This document shows, piece by piece, positions 44,026 to 54,576 of a stretch of DNA of 64,000 nt. Within the stretch, counting starts at the first letter, position 1, and each line of letters starts with the position of its first letter. The stretch is from assembly GCF_001748225.1 (NCBI RefSeq), contig NZ_BDFE01000008.1, positions 124,001-188,000 on the forward strand. The letters are read 5' to 3'. Made by a program: the position numbers and the translations under genes. The notes below the pieces were generated by a model that saw only the letters and a list, made by a program, of their open reading frames with translations, did not search any database and was not told the DNA's origin. The stretch is from Desulfoplanes formicivorans (lineage in GTDB: Bacteria > Desulfobacterota > Desulfovibrionia > Desulfovibrionales > Desulfomicrobiaceae).

Positions 44026-47000
44026 ATGCCAGACTTCACCCATCTTCATTGCCATACCGAATATTCCCTGCTGGACGGAGGTATCCGCATCAAGGATCTC
44101 TGCGCCCAGGCCGTTGATTTCGGATTTTCTTCGGCTGCCATCTCCGATCACGGGAATCTGTTCGGGGCCCTGGTTTTTTATCAGACCGCCAAAAAATTCG
44201 GGATCAAGCCGATTATCGGGTGTGAGGTGTATGTCACCCCCGGCAATATGCAGGACAAGGACACCCGAACCAGGTACCATCTCCTGCTTTTGGCTCAGAA
44301 CAACCAGGGGTACAAGAATCTGGTCAAGCTTGTTTCGGACAGTTTCCTGGACGGATTCTACTACAAGCCCCGGGTGGACAAGAACAAGTTGCGCGAGTGC
44401 AGTGAGGGGCTCATTGCCTCGTCTGCCTGTCTTCAGGGTGAGGTGTCCTATGCCCTTCGCAACAAGGGGTTTGACGATGCCCTGGCTGCGGCCAGGGAGT
44501 ACGCATCCATCTTTCCGGACCGGTTCTATCTCGAGCTCATGGTCAACGGGCTCAAGGAGCAGGAACGGGTCAACGAGCAGATGAAGGAGCTTGCCGAGGC
44601 CACGGGTCTTCCCCTGGTGGCCACCAATGACTGCCACTACCTGTACAAGGAAGATGCCGAGGCCCATGATATTCTGCTTTGCGTGGGCACGGGCAAGCTG
44701 GCCAGTGATCCCAAACGGCTCAAGTTTGATACGGACGCGTTTTATTACAAGCCCCTTGAGGTCATGGAGCACGAGTTCAGGGATTGTCCCGAAGCCCTGG
44801 AAAATGCCGCACGCATTGCAGACTCCTGCAACATCGACTTGGTTTTGAACCAGCACTATTTTCCTGTGTATGACGTCCCCGAGGGCAGGACCCTGGACGA
44901 GGAGTTTATCAAGCTGTCCAAAGAAGGTCTCAAACACCGTCTGGAGCAGCTTCCCTACAAGGTGGACGAAAAGGTCTACCATGAACGCATGGACCAGGAA
45001 CTGGAGGTCATCTGTCAGAAGGGATTTCCCGCCTATTTTCTCATTGTGCAGGACTTCATCAACTGGGCCAAGGGCAAGGGGATTCCCGTGGGGCCGGGGC
45101 GTGGTTCGGCTGCCGGGAGTATTGTTGCCTGGTCCCTCAAGATCACGGATCTTGACCCCATCAAGTACCATCTTTTTTTTGAACGGTTCCTCAATGTCGA
45201 ACGCGAGTCCATGCCTGATATTGACGTGGACTTCTGCTACAACCGCCGGGAAGAGGTCATCCGCTATGTGACCGAGAAATACGGCAAGGATCATGTTGCC
45301 CAGATCGTTGCCATGGGAACCATGAAGGCCAAGGGCGTTGTCCGGGATGTTGGCCGGGTCCTGGATATCCCCCTCAAGGAAGTGGACAAGATCGCAAAGC
45401 TCATTCCCGACGATTTGGGCATGACCCTGGACAAGGCACTGGAGCAGGAGCCCGAACTGGGCAAGCTCATGCAGGCCGACGCCCGGGTGCACAAGCTCAT
45501 CACCATCTGCAAGCGACTTGAGGGGCTGGCTCGTCACGCGTCCACCCATGCCGCCGGGATCGTCATCTCCCAGAAGCCCATGACCGAATATCTGCCGCTG
45601 TTCAAGGGCAAGAAGGGCGAGGTAATCACCCAGTTCGACAAGAAAAAGGTGGAAGTGGCCGGGTTGATCAAGTTCGACTTTCTGGGTCTCAAAACCCTGA
45701 CCGTGATCGACGACGCCCTGAAGCTCATCCGGAAAAACGGCAAGCCCTTGCCGGATATAGAAAAATTGCCCCTGGATGATCCCCAGTCCTTTGAGCTGTT
45801 GTGCCGGGGAGAGAGTGACGGGGTGTTCCAGCTGGAGAGTTCGGGCATGAAAAATGTCCTGCGGAGCATGCGGCCGAGCTGTTTCGAGGACATCATTGCC
45901 CTGCTTGCCCTGTACCGGCCCGGGCCCCTGGAAAGCGGGATGGTGGATCTCTTTGTGCGCAGGAAACATGGCGAGGAAAAGGTGGAGTACCCCTATCCCA
46001 GTCTTGAGCCCGTGCTCCAGCCCATTTTGGAAGATACCTATGGGGTCATTCTCTACCAGGAACAGGTCATGAAGATCGCTTCGGATCTGGCCAACTATTC
46101 CCTGGGAGAAGGTGACATTCTGCGCAGGGCCATGGGCAAGAAGGATCCCGCGGTTATGGCCAAGCAGCGGACGCGGTTTCTTCAGGGAACCCGGGAAAAC
46201 AACATCCCGGACGAGGCCGCCGAGTACATCTTCGACCTCATGGAAAAGTTCGCCGGGTACGGGTTCAACAAGTCCCACAGTGCGGCCTATGCCCTCATTT
46301 CCTATCAGACGGCCTACTTGAAGGCCCATTTTCCGGCCGAGTTCATGGCCGCCATGATCACCTCGGAGGTGAACAACACGGACAAGGTCATGGCCCATGT
46401 GAACGCCTGCCGGGAGATGGATATTCCCGTGCTCCCTCCGGATATCAACAAGAGTGAAAACGGGTTTACGGTTGAAGGGGAAAAGGTGCGTTTTGGCCTG
46501 TCCGGCATCAAGGGGGTTGGGGGCAATGCGGTGCAGGCCATTCTCGAAGAGCGTGAAGAATCCGGTGAATTCAAGAGCCTGCTTGACTTTTGCCAGCGGG
46601 TGAACATGCGTAAGGTGAACAAGAAGGTTATCGAGAGCCTGACCAAGAGCGGGGCCATGGACTGCCTGGGATGTTCACGCCGATCCATCATGGCCGGGAT
46701 GGAGCGGGTCATGGCCATGGCCCAGCGATCTTCCAAAAGCAAGACCGGCGGGCAGCTTTCCTTCATGAGCATGGTCACGGACACGACCTGTTCCCTGTCA
46801 GGCCTTGGCATGGATATCGAGGAGGCCCGGCTGGCCGAATATCCGGACGAGGAAAAATTTCAGATGGAAAAGGAGGCTTTTGGCTTCTATCTCATTGGCC
46901 ATCCCCTTGCCCCGTATCGGGAAGAGATTCATCGCCACGGATACGCCACCCTGGAACGCTTGCGTGAATCTTCGGTGGGTACCGAGGGCAAGGTGGCCGT

Positions 47001-47517
47001 GATTGTAACGGCCAAAAAGGAGATCCTGACCAAAAAAGGGGACAAGATGGCCTTTTGTCAGGTGGAGGACCTGACCGGTACCGGGGAGGTGATTGTCTTT
47101 CCCGAGGTTTTTCTCCGTTTTCGGGACGAATTGGGCAGTGAAGAGCCCTTGCTTCTGGAGGGGGTGGTCATCAAGGATGATCGTGATCAGGCCCGTGAAG
47201 AGGACGGATCCGTACTCAAATTGCGGGCTGTGACCTTCAAGCCCCTGGCAGCTGCCATCCAGGAAGGTATTGCTGCTGTTTCCATCCATGTGATCAACCC
47301 CACCAGCGACGTGGATGTTTTTATCAAGGGCCTCAAGGATATTCTGTCCAGATATCCCGGGGAAAATCCGGTTCATCTGACCCTGGAAATGGACGGTTTC
47401 GTCTGCACGGTCCGACTTGGTCCCGCCTTTCAGGTGAGCACCGGACCGGTGTTCTGGAAGGAGATCGAGACCTGGAAGGCAGGGGTTATGCAAACAACAA
47501 GGGCTCAAGGAGAATGA
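44026..47517 (+). CDS. dnaE: DNA polymerase III alpha subunit
   Basis: DnaE is the replicative DNA polymerase catalytic subunit. It has 1163 residues, normal for DnaE1. The N-terminal PHP domain begins FTHLHCHTEYSLLDG. The polymerase domain contains GPGRGSAAGS (about residue 360), the catalytic aspartates PDIDVDF (about 400) and GVFQLESSGM. Helix-hairpin-helix elements are near GIKGVGGNAVQAI, and an OB-fold is in the C-terminal quarter (DKMAFCQVEDLTGTGEV). I start at ATG 44026 because the PHP domain begins at once; an in-frame GTG at 43990 also lacks a good ribosome-binding site. queD follows 3 nt later. Confidence 0.97.
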   Translation: MPDFTHLHCHTEYSLLDGGIRIKDLCAQAVDFGFSSAAISDHGNLFGALVFYQTAKKFGIKPIIGCEVYVTPGNMQDKDTRTRYHLLLLAQNNQGYKNLVKLVSDSFLDGFYYKPRVDKNKLRECSEGLIASSACLQGEVSYALRNKGFDDALAAAREYASIFPDRFYLELMVNGLKEQERVNEQMKELAEATGLPLVATNDCHYLYKEDAEAHDILLCVGTGKLASDPKRLKFDTDAFYYKPLEVMEHEFRDCPEALENAARIADSCNIDLVLNQHYFPVYDVPEGRTLDEEFIKLSKEGLKHRLEQLPYKVDEKVYHERMDQELEVICQKGFPAYFLIVQDFINWAKGKGIPVGPGRGSAAGSIVAWSLKITDLDPIKYHLFFERFLNVERESMPDIDVDFCYNRREEVIRYVTEKYGKDHVAQIVAMGTMKAKGVVRDVGRVLDIPLKEVDKIAKLIPDDLGMTLDKALEQEPELGKLMQADARVHKLITICKRLEGLARHASTHAAGIVISQKPMTEYLPLFKGKKGEVITQFDKKKVEVAGLIKFDFLGLKTLTVIDDALKLIRKNGKPLPDIEKLPLDDPQSFELLCRGESDGVFQLESSGMKNVLRSMRPSCFEDIIALLALYRPGPLESGMVDLFVRRKHGEEKVEYPYPSLEPVLQPILEDTYGVILYQEQVMKIASDLANYSLGEGDILRRAMGKKDPAVMAKQRTRFLQGTRENNIPDEAAEYIFDLMEKFAGYGFNKSHSAAYALISYQTAYLKAHFPAEFMAAMITSEVNNTDKVMAHVNACREMDIPVLPPDINKSENGFTVEGEKVRFGLSGIKGVGGNAVQAILEEREESGEFKSLLDFCQRVNMRKVNKKVIESLTKSGAMDCLGCSRRSIMAGMERVMAMAQRSSKSKTGGQLSFMSMVTDTTCSLSGLGMDIEEARLAEYPDEEKFQMEKEAFGFYLIGHPLAPYREEIHRHGYATLERLRESSVGTEGKVAVIVTAKKEILTKKGDKMAFCQVEDLTGTGEVIVFPEVFLRFRDELGSEEPLLLEGVVIKDDRDQAREEDGSVLKLRAVTFKPLAAAIQEGIAAVSIHVINPTSDVDVFIKGLKDILSRYPGENPVHLTLEMDGFVCTVRLGPAFQVSTGPVFWKEIETWKAGVMQTTRAQGE

Positions 47518-47520
47518 ATC

Positions 47521-47949
47521 ATGACACGTAACGGCCGATGGCGTCTTCGTGTGCGTACGGATTTCAGTGCTGCCCATCAGCTCAGGCATTACCAGGGCAA
47601 GTGCGAAGCCCTGCATGGGCACAATTTCAGTGTGGAGGCCGAGGTCGCAGGGGACCAGCTGGATGCGAAAGTCGGGTATCTCATGGATTTCAAGGACCTC
47701 AAGAACCGCTTGAACCAGGTGGTGGATACCCTTGATCACACCTGTCTGAACGATCTGCCCGGGTTTTCCACGTGCAATCCCACTTCCGAGGAATTGGCCC
47801 GGTACATTTTCGAGGCCCTTGACGCCTTGTTGCAGGACAGTCCTGTTCGACTCTGTTGGACCATGGTTGCGGAAAAGGACAGCTCCATGGCCTTTTATGA
47901 ACGGTGTGATCACGCCAGCCAGGATGACTGCCGGAGGGGAATCTCGTGA
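47521..47949 (+). CDS. queD: 6-carboxy-tetrahydropterin synthase QueD
   Basis: QueD converts dihydroneopterin triphosphate to 6-carboxy-tetrahydropterin in queuosine (preQ0) synthesis. It has 142 residues with zinc-binding His in FSAAHQLRHYQGKCEALHGHNF (first His, then HGH) and the catalytic Cys in KCEALHG. The dyad partners lie in TLDHTCLND and the C-terminal Glu in VAEKDSS. Its GTG-overlap with dtd (4 nt) and 3-nt spacing after dnaE indicate one operon. folE2, supplying its substrate, lies at 28 kb. Confidence 0.93.
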   Translation: MTRNGRWRLRVRTDFSAAHQLRHYQGKCEALHGHNFSVEAEVAGDQLDAKVGYLMDFKDLKNRLNQVVDTLDHTCLNDLPGFSTCNPTSEELARYIFEALDALLQDSPVRLCWTMVAEKDSSMAFYERCDHASQDDCRRGIS

Positions 47950-48431
47950 GGGCGGTCATCCAACGGGTCCGCCGGGCACGGGTATGTGTTGCGGAGCAGG
48001 AGGTCGGGGCCATTGGCAAGGGCATGGTTGTTCTTCTGGGCTTTGGAGAGGAGGAATCCCCGGACGTGGTCCATTCCCGCATGTGGCAGGGTTTTTTGAG
48101 CAAAATCGTCAACCTGCGGATTTTTCCCGGTGACAAGGGGCATTTTGATCGTTCCCTGCTCGAGGTCCGGGCAGGGATTCTTCTGGTGTCCCAGTTCACC
48201 CTGTTTGCCGATTGCAAAAGGGGAAGGCGGCCGTCCTTTTCCGCTGCCCTTCAGCCGGAATTGGCCCAAGGGCTTTTCAATGCGTTTGCCTGGGATCTGG
48301 AACAGCTTTGCCCGGAGGTTGCAACCGGTGTTTTTGGTGCAGACATGGATGTGGAGCTTGTGAATTGGGGGCCGGTGACCCTGACTCTGGACAGCAGGGA
48401 CCTGTTCCCAGGGGAATATCAGGAGGCATAA
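47946..48431 (+). CDS. dtd: D-aminoacyl-tRNA deacylase
   Basis: Dtd removes D-amino acids (and glycine) mischarged onto tRNA. It has 161 residues with the DTD1 motifs SQFTLFAD (active-site) and NWGPVTL (cross-subunit Gly-Pro motif, normally NxGPVT), and the N terminus MRAVIQRVRRARV typical of the family. It starts at GTG inside the end of queD. It is the last gene of the dnaE-queD-dtd run. Confidence 0.95.
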   Translation: MRAVIQRVRRARVCVAEQEVGAIGKGMVVLLGFGEEESPDVVHSRMWQGFLSKIVNLRIFPGDKGHFDRSLLEVRAGILLVSQFTLFADCKRGRRPSFSAALQPELAQGLFNAFAWDLEQLCPEVATGVFGADMDVELVNWGPVTLTLDSRDLFPGEYQEA

Positions 48432-48530
48432 GCAGATCACCGGGCGTTCTCGTGACCATATTGTAGCCGCATTCTGCCTGGGGGCGTTTCCTGTTGGCAG
48501 CATGCAGTGTTCCTACGCGAGGAGGATGAG

Positions 48531-49622
48531 ATGCCCTATTTTCTCAACCATCATTTTGACCCCGACTTTGATCACCAGAAATTGTCTCCCAAGGTACTTG
48601 AAGGGGGCAGTGTGGATCATCGCAAGCTCGGGTACGTTCAAAACGTGCTCAAGGGAGACGTTTTGGCCAATTGGATGGAAATTCCTCCCCACGAGGTGAC
48701 TAAATACGATCCGCGCTTCATTTATGAGCACAAGGCGTTTCCCATGGGGCGCAATTGTCTTGTGGATCCGGAATCGCCGGATATTTTGCGGGCCGGAGCC
48801 GATGGGTATGTCTTTTATCTTGATGGAACCATCAACGTCAAAAAGGTGCTCAATGTTCGCGGAGATGTTGATTACCATACCGGAGATATCCGGTTCGTCA
48901 GCGATATTATCATTCATGGGAGCGTACGTTCCGGGTTCCGGGTCCGGGCGGAAAACATCCGGGTGCATGGAAATGTGAACGGAGCGACTATTCTGGCCAA
49001 TAGGGCCCTGCAGGTGGATGGGGGCATCAAGGGGGCTGGCAAGGCGGATATCCGAGCTAAAAGGATGTTCAAGGCCCGGTTTTGCGAGAACGCATTTGTT
49101 CGCTCCGGTCGCGATATGCTCATTGACGGTACCTGTTATCACAGTGACCTGCTGGCCGTGCAACGTCTTGTCATCAAGGGGCGTCTGCAAGGGGGCTGTG
49201 TTGCCTGTTCCGGTACCGTGTTCGTCCAGGAACGGATCGGCTGCGGCATGGGGGGAAGAACCCAGCTGATGTTGGGATGCAATCCCGTGCTGTTATGGAG
49301 GGCCAGGAAGCTGGATGCTGAGATTGCCTCCCTCAAAAATTGGGGGGACCAAAAGAAGCCCATGGAGATCGCGGACTCTCGATTCTTTCGAGACAGGGAG
49401 TCCATGGCCCGCCGTCTGGAATATCTTCTGGTCCGGCAGCGCACAATTCGTGAGGCTCTTGATGTGTCTTTCAATCCCTCGTCCCGCCTGGTCGTTCCCG
49501 GCGAGGTCCTTCCGGGGGTAGATATTCGCATGGGTCCGGACCATTTCAGGGTTGAAGAGCCCCTGCGCAATGTGTGTTTCTTTTTCAGGGATAATGCCTT
49601 GTGCCATGCCTCACCGGCCTGA
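48531..49622 (+). CDS. FapA (DUF342) family protein
   Basis: This 363-residue cytosolic protein has the central right-handed beta-helix of FapA/DUF342 proteins, visible as repeated short strands (GSVRSGFRVRAENIRVHGNV, then VDGGIKGAGKADIRAKRMF). A coiled helical part follows (about residues 265-320). FapA-like proteins are often encoded near flagellar genes and may act as polar landmarks or assembly factors; the role is not established. The start at 48531 is set by AGGAGG. It precedes motA by about 100 nt. Confidence 0.8.
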   Translation: MPYFLNHHFDPDFDHQKLSPKVLEGGSVDHRKLGYVQNVLKGDVLANWMEIPPHEVTKYDPRFIYEHKAFPMGRNCLVDPESPDILRAGADGYVFYLDGTINVKKVLNVRGDVDYHTGDIRFVSDIIIHGSVRSGFRVRAENIRVHGNVNGATILANRALQVDGGIKGAGKADIRAKRMFKARFCENAFVRSGRDMLIDGTCYHSDLLAVQRLVIKGRLQGGCVACSGTVFVQERIGCGMGGRTQLMLGCNPVLLWRARKLDAEIASLKNWGDQKKPMEIADSRFFRDRESMARRLEYLLVRQRTIREALDVSFNPSSRLVVPGEVLPGVDIRMGPDHFRVEEPLRNVCFFFRDNALCHASPA

Positions 49623-49723
49623 ACCCCTGATATAACGGATGGTCACGTGCCACAACGTGACGGCTTCAGGCTTTTCCGGGTGCACGGGCAAGGTCAGACA
49701 TCTTTAGCGTACACGTAATCATC

Positions 49724-50482
49724 ATGGATATAGGAACATTGTTGGGCATTGTTGCCTGTTTTGGTCTGATTGGCACGGCCATGCTTTTGGGCGGGAGTTT
49801 GGGGGCCTTCATTGATGTCCCCTCGGTATGCATTGTTGTAGGCGGCACGTTTGCCGTGACGTTTATCATGTACCCCATGGGTACGGTTTTCGGGGCATTT
49901 CGGGTGATGATGAAGGCCTTTTTTGCCAAGACTCCCAACCCCCTTGATCTCATTACCAGGATCGTGGGGCTTGCAGAGCTCGCACGCAAGGAAAGTCTGG
50001 TGGCCCTGGAAAAGGCGGAAGTGCCCGATCCCTTTCTTAGAAAAGGGGTACTCATGGTTGCTGACGGTACTGAAGAACACCTGGTCCGTTCCATTCTGGA
50101 AACAGAGATCAATTTTATGAAGCAGCGCCACCGGCAGGGGCAGGGAATTTTCAAATCCATGGGAACCATGGCTCCGGCGTTCGGCATGATCGGAACTCTG
50201 GTCGGTTTGGTGAATATGCTCCAGAATCTGGACGACCCTTCGTCCATTGGTCCGGCCATGGCCGTGGCTTTGCTGACTACTTTCTACGGTGCTGTTCTGG
50301 CCAATGTGTTCTTTTTACCCATTGCCACCAAACTCGGGGAACGATCATCCGAAGACACGTTGTACATGGAAATTGTCGTGGAAGGAGTCATTGCCATCCT
50401 CAAGGGCGAAAATCCCCGGATTGTCAACGACAAGCTCGAGGCCTACCTTGCCCCGGTGTTGAGGGAGAATGATACCCCGTGA
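49724..50482 (+). CDS. motA: flagellar motor stator protein MotA
   Basis: MotA forms the ion channel of the stator with MotB and drives rotation by contact with FliG. It has 252 residues with four transmembrane helices: about residues 3-22, 31-51, 149-169 and 181-203. The cytoplasmic loop lies between helices 2 and 3. Conserved motifs are GGTFAVTFI, GTMAPAFGMIGTLVGLV and LLTTFYGAVLANVFFLPIA. motB overlaps the stop by 4 nt. Confidence 0.95.
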   Translation: MDIGTLLGIVACFGLIGTAMLLGGSLGAFIDVPSVCIVVGGTFAVTFIMYPMGTVFGAFRVMMKAFFAKTPNPLDLITRIVGLAELARKESLVALEKAEVPDPFLRKGVLMVADGTEEHLVRSILETEINFMKQRHRQGQGIFKSMGTMAPAFGMIGTLVGLVNMLQNLDDPSSIGPAMAVALLTTFYGAVLANVFFLPIATKLGERSSEDTLYMEIVVEGVIAILKGENPRIVNDKLEAYLAPVLRENDTP

Positions 50483-51237
50483 ACGGTGAGCGCAACAAAG
50501 AACAACCCCTTCCCGGGAAGAGAAGTCAGGAGCAGCCAAGCGAGGAGGGTGCACCCGCCTGGATGGCGACCTTTGCCGACCTTATGTCCCTCTTGCTGAC
50601 CTTTTTTGTGCTCTTGTTGTCTTTTGCCAATACGGATATCCATAAATTTCAGGATATGATAGGGTCCATCAAGGATGCTTTCGGGGTTCAGGTGAAGCGT
50701 GATCAGGATAGTTATATCGCTTTTTCTCCTTCCAGATTCGAGCGGGACAACATTACCATGACCCCTCAGAACCGGGAGGCTCTGGGTCTGAATATGGCCC
50801 TGCAGGCGGCCTTGCAGGAGGATGAGACCCTCAAGAAGAACGTGGATTTTCAACCTGATGATACCGGCCTGCTCATGCGTATTGGCAGCGAGGTTATGTT
50901 TGCGCCGGGTTCAGCTGTCCTGGCCCGGGAAGCGGAACCGGTTCTTCAGCAGGTGATCAAGGTCATGGGTGAACATAATCTTGACCTTGTCATACGTGGA
51001 CATACCGATGATGTCCTCACCAGTTCTTCCATGTATCCTTCCAACTGGGAGCTTTCTTCGGCCCGGGCCGCGGCTGCCGTACGTTATATCCTTGAACACA
51101 GCTCCATTTCTCCTTTTCGGCTCAAGGCAGTGGGATATGCGGGCACCCGCCCCCTGCTCCCCAACACCTCTGTGGCAAACCGAAGGGCTAACAGGCGGGT
51201 GGAATTTTATTTCAAGCATCCCGATCTCGGGCACTGA
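50479..51237 (+). CDS. motB: flagellar motor stator protein MotB
   Basis: MotB anchors the stator to peptidoglycan and carries the ion-binding Asp. It has 252 residues. The single transmembrane helix WMATFADLMSLLLTFFVLLL holds Asp34, the proton or sodium site. The C-terminal OmpA-like domain (about 120-245) has the LVIRGHTDDV motif and NRRANRRVEF near the end. It starts at GTG overlapping motA (4 nt), the usual coupled arrangement. Confidence 0.95.
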   Translation: MNGERNKEQPLPGKRSQEQPSEEGAPAWMATFADLMSLLLTFFVLLLSFANTDIHKFQDMIGSIKDAFGVQVKRDQDSYIAFSPSRFERDNITMTPQNREALGLNMALQAALQEDETLKKNVDFQPDDTGLLMRIGSEVMFAPGSAVLAREAEPVLQQVIKVMGEHNLDLVIRGHTDDVLTSSSMYPSNWELSSARAAAAVRYILEHSSISPFRLKAVGYAGTRPLLPNTSVANRRANRRVEFYFKHPDLGH

Positions 51238-51286
51238 CCCCGCAGGGATTACCAACAACCTGTTTCGGATTTCTCCGCAATCATGA

Positions 51287-53008
<1,722 letters not shown>

Positions 53009-53080
53009 ATTGCCAGCCACCTTGTTTTCCTCACATTCCATTCGCTTCTTGATGGTGAAGACAATTTCCAAGGTATGCGC

Positions 53081-54484
53081 ATGAAACCGATTCTCGTTAT
53101 CCAGATGCAGCGCATGGGCGACCTCATCATGACCTTCCCCCTGCTGTTGTGGCTTGAACGCCGCTATCCGGGACGGGAGATCATTGTGGTGGCAGAACCG
53201 CGTTTTTATCGGGATCTGGCCCCATTGGGGCCTGCTGTTAGGTACGTATCCCTGTCCGACCTTCAGCTCATACTGGATCGGGAGTACAGCCTTGTTATCA
53301 ATGTCAGTCATCGTCGCCAAGGAGCTTTTCTGGCCGGTAAGGTCAGGGCCGAGGAAATCATTGGCCCATACCTGGATTTGGAAAATCGTTTGTACATTCG
53401 GGGAGACTGGCAATTATACCGGGCGTCCCTGGTTGAGTGCAACCGGCACAATACCTTCCACTGGGCGGAATTGAACGCCCTTGATGTCATCCCTCTAGCT
53501 GATGTTGGTGCCACCTTGTGGCCAGAGCCGAGACGTCTTCCTCTGGGCAATGCCCGGGTGGGTATCTTTCTCGGGGCTAGCCAGGATGAAAAACGCCCGG
53601 TTGCGTCCTTTTGGATCGGTCTGGCCCAGGGACTTCTGGCCCGGGGAATGCGCCCGATTCTTTTGGGCGGACCTGCCGAACAGGATCTTGGCAATCGGGT
53701 GGCCAGGGGCCTGGGTATGCCCGTGTTGAACCTTGCGGGCAAAACATCCCTGGACCAATTTGCTCGTATTGGTCAGACCCTGCAGATTATGATCACCCCA
53801 GACACCGGTCCCATGCACTTGGCTGCATGGACCGGGCTTCGGACGCTTAATCTGTCCATGGGACCGGTCAATCCCTGGGAGACAGGGCCCTATCAGAAAG
53901 GCCATTACATCCTCAGGACGAGCATGAGTTGTTCGGGATGCTGGTCGTGTCGGTTTGGCGTGCCCCGGTGCACACAAACCTTTGATCCCGACAAGATCGT
54001 ACGTCTGGTGGTTGAGGTGATTCGTCACCGGGAACACAATCTTGCCAAAATGACCTTCCCCGGCCTGGAACTGATGCGCTCCGCCCGCCATCTTGGGGGC
54101 TTTTGGCTGGACGCCCTTGCTCCCGGTCCGGAGGACCCTTCGGCCAGACAGGCCCTGGATCGATTCTGGCATGGGGTATGGAAATGGCATTTCAAGGCAT
54201 GCGACGAGGAGCAGGCCCGAGGGGCTGCTGCCGGGCTTGTGCAGGCCTTCCCTGTCCTTGTTAAAACAATGCGCGCCAGACTGGTTTCCCTGTGCCGCGT
54301 AGTTGCCACTCATGGTGGCCGGACATCAGGTCAGGGGGATGATCTTCTGGTGTCATCAGCCATGCCGTGCCTTTCTCCTTGTGTAAGTTTTGCTCGGCTT
54401 ATCCTGGAAAACGGCAATTTCGCTCGCTCCTCATATCTATCCGTTCTCACGCTGTTGGAACGTATCCTTTCCCTGCTCGAATAA
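53081..54484 (+). CDS. glycosyltransferase family 9 protein (heptosyltransferase-like)
   Basis: This 467-residue GT-B fold protein resembles ADP-heptose:LPS heptosyltransferases. Features are IQMQRMGDLIMTFPLLLWL at the N terminus, GIFLGASQDEKRPVA and the donor-site ITPDTGPMHLAAW with TLNLSMGPVNPWETGP. A cysteine-rich SMSCSGCWSCRFGVPRC segment follows. The last about 130 residues are extra and helical. The start at 53081 has AAGG 7 nt upstream; a second ATG lies at 53075. It lies between the CgeB-type gene and fliK, suggesting surface or flagellar glycosylation. Confidence 0.85.
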   Translation: MKPILVIQMQRMGDLIMTFPLLLWLERRYPGREIIVVAEPRFYRDLAPLGPAVRYVSLSDLQLILDREYSLVINVSHRRQGAFLAGKVRAEEIIGPYLDLENRLYIRGDWQLYRASLVECNRHNTFHWAELNALDVIPLADVGATLWPEPRRLPLGNARVGIFLGASQDEKRPVASFWIGLAQGLLARGMRPILLGGPAEQDLGNRVARGLGMPVLNLAGKTSLDQFARIGQTLQIMITPDTGPMHLAAWTGLRTLNLSMGPVNPWETGPYQKGHYILRTSMSCSGCWSCRFGVPRCTQTFDPDKIVRLVVEVIRHREHNLAKMTFPGLELMRSARHLGGFWLDALAPGPEDPSARQALDRFWHGVWKWHFKACDEEQARGAAAGLVQAFPVLVKTMRARLVSLCRVVATHGGRTSGQGDDLLVSSAMPCLSPCVSFARLILENGNFARSSYLSVLTLLERILSLLE

Positions 54485-54535
54485 TCCCTCATAATCCCCT
54501 GTAGTGGTGTGATACCCGGTATATTCCGGCTGACT

Positions 54536-54551
54536 TGGAACGACTCTTGTA
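54536..54551 (+). promoter_or_regulatory. sigma-54 promoter of fliK
   Basis: TGGAACG-ACTC-TTGTA matches the -24/-12 consensus TGGCACG-N4-TTGCA at 10 of 12 fixed positions with the correct spacing, and it lies 25 nt before the fliK start. Class II flagellar genes are commonly driven by sigma-54. Confidence 0.7.
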
Positions 54552-54576
54552 AAAGTGGCGTTCAAGGAGGTCGTGT

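Noticed and set aside
44020-46398. Long minus-strand frame opposite dnaE
   Set aside because: Antisense to the DnaE polymerase domain; no ribosome-binding site or recognisable motifs.
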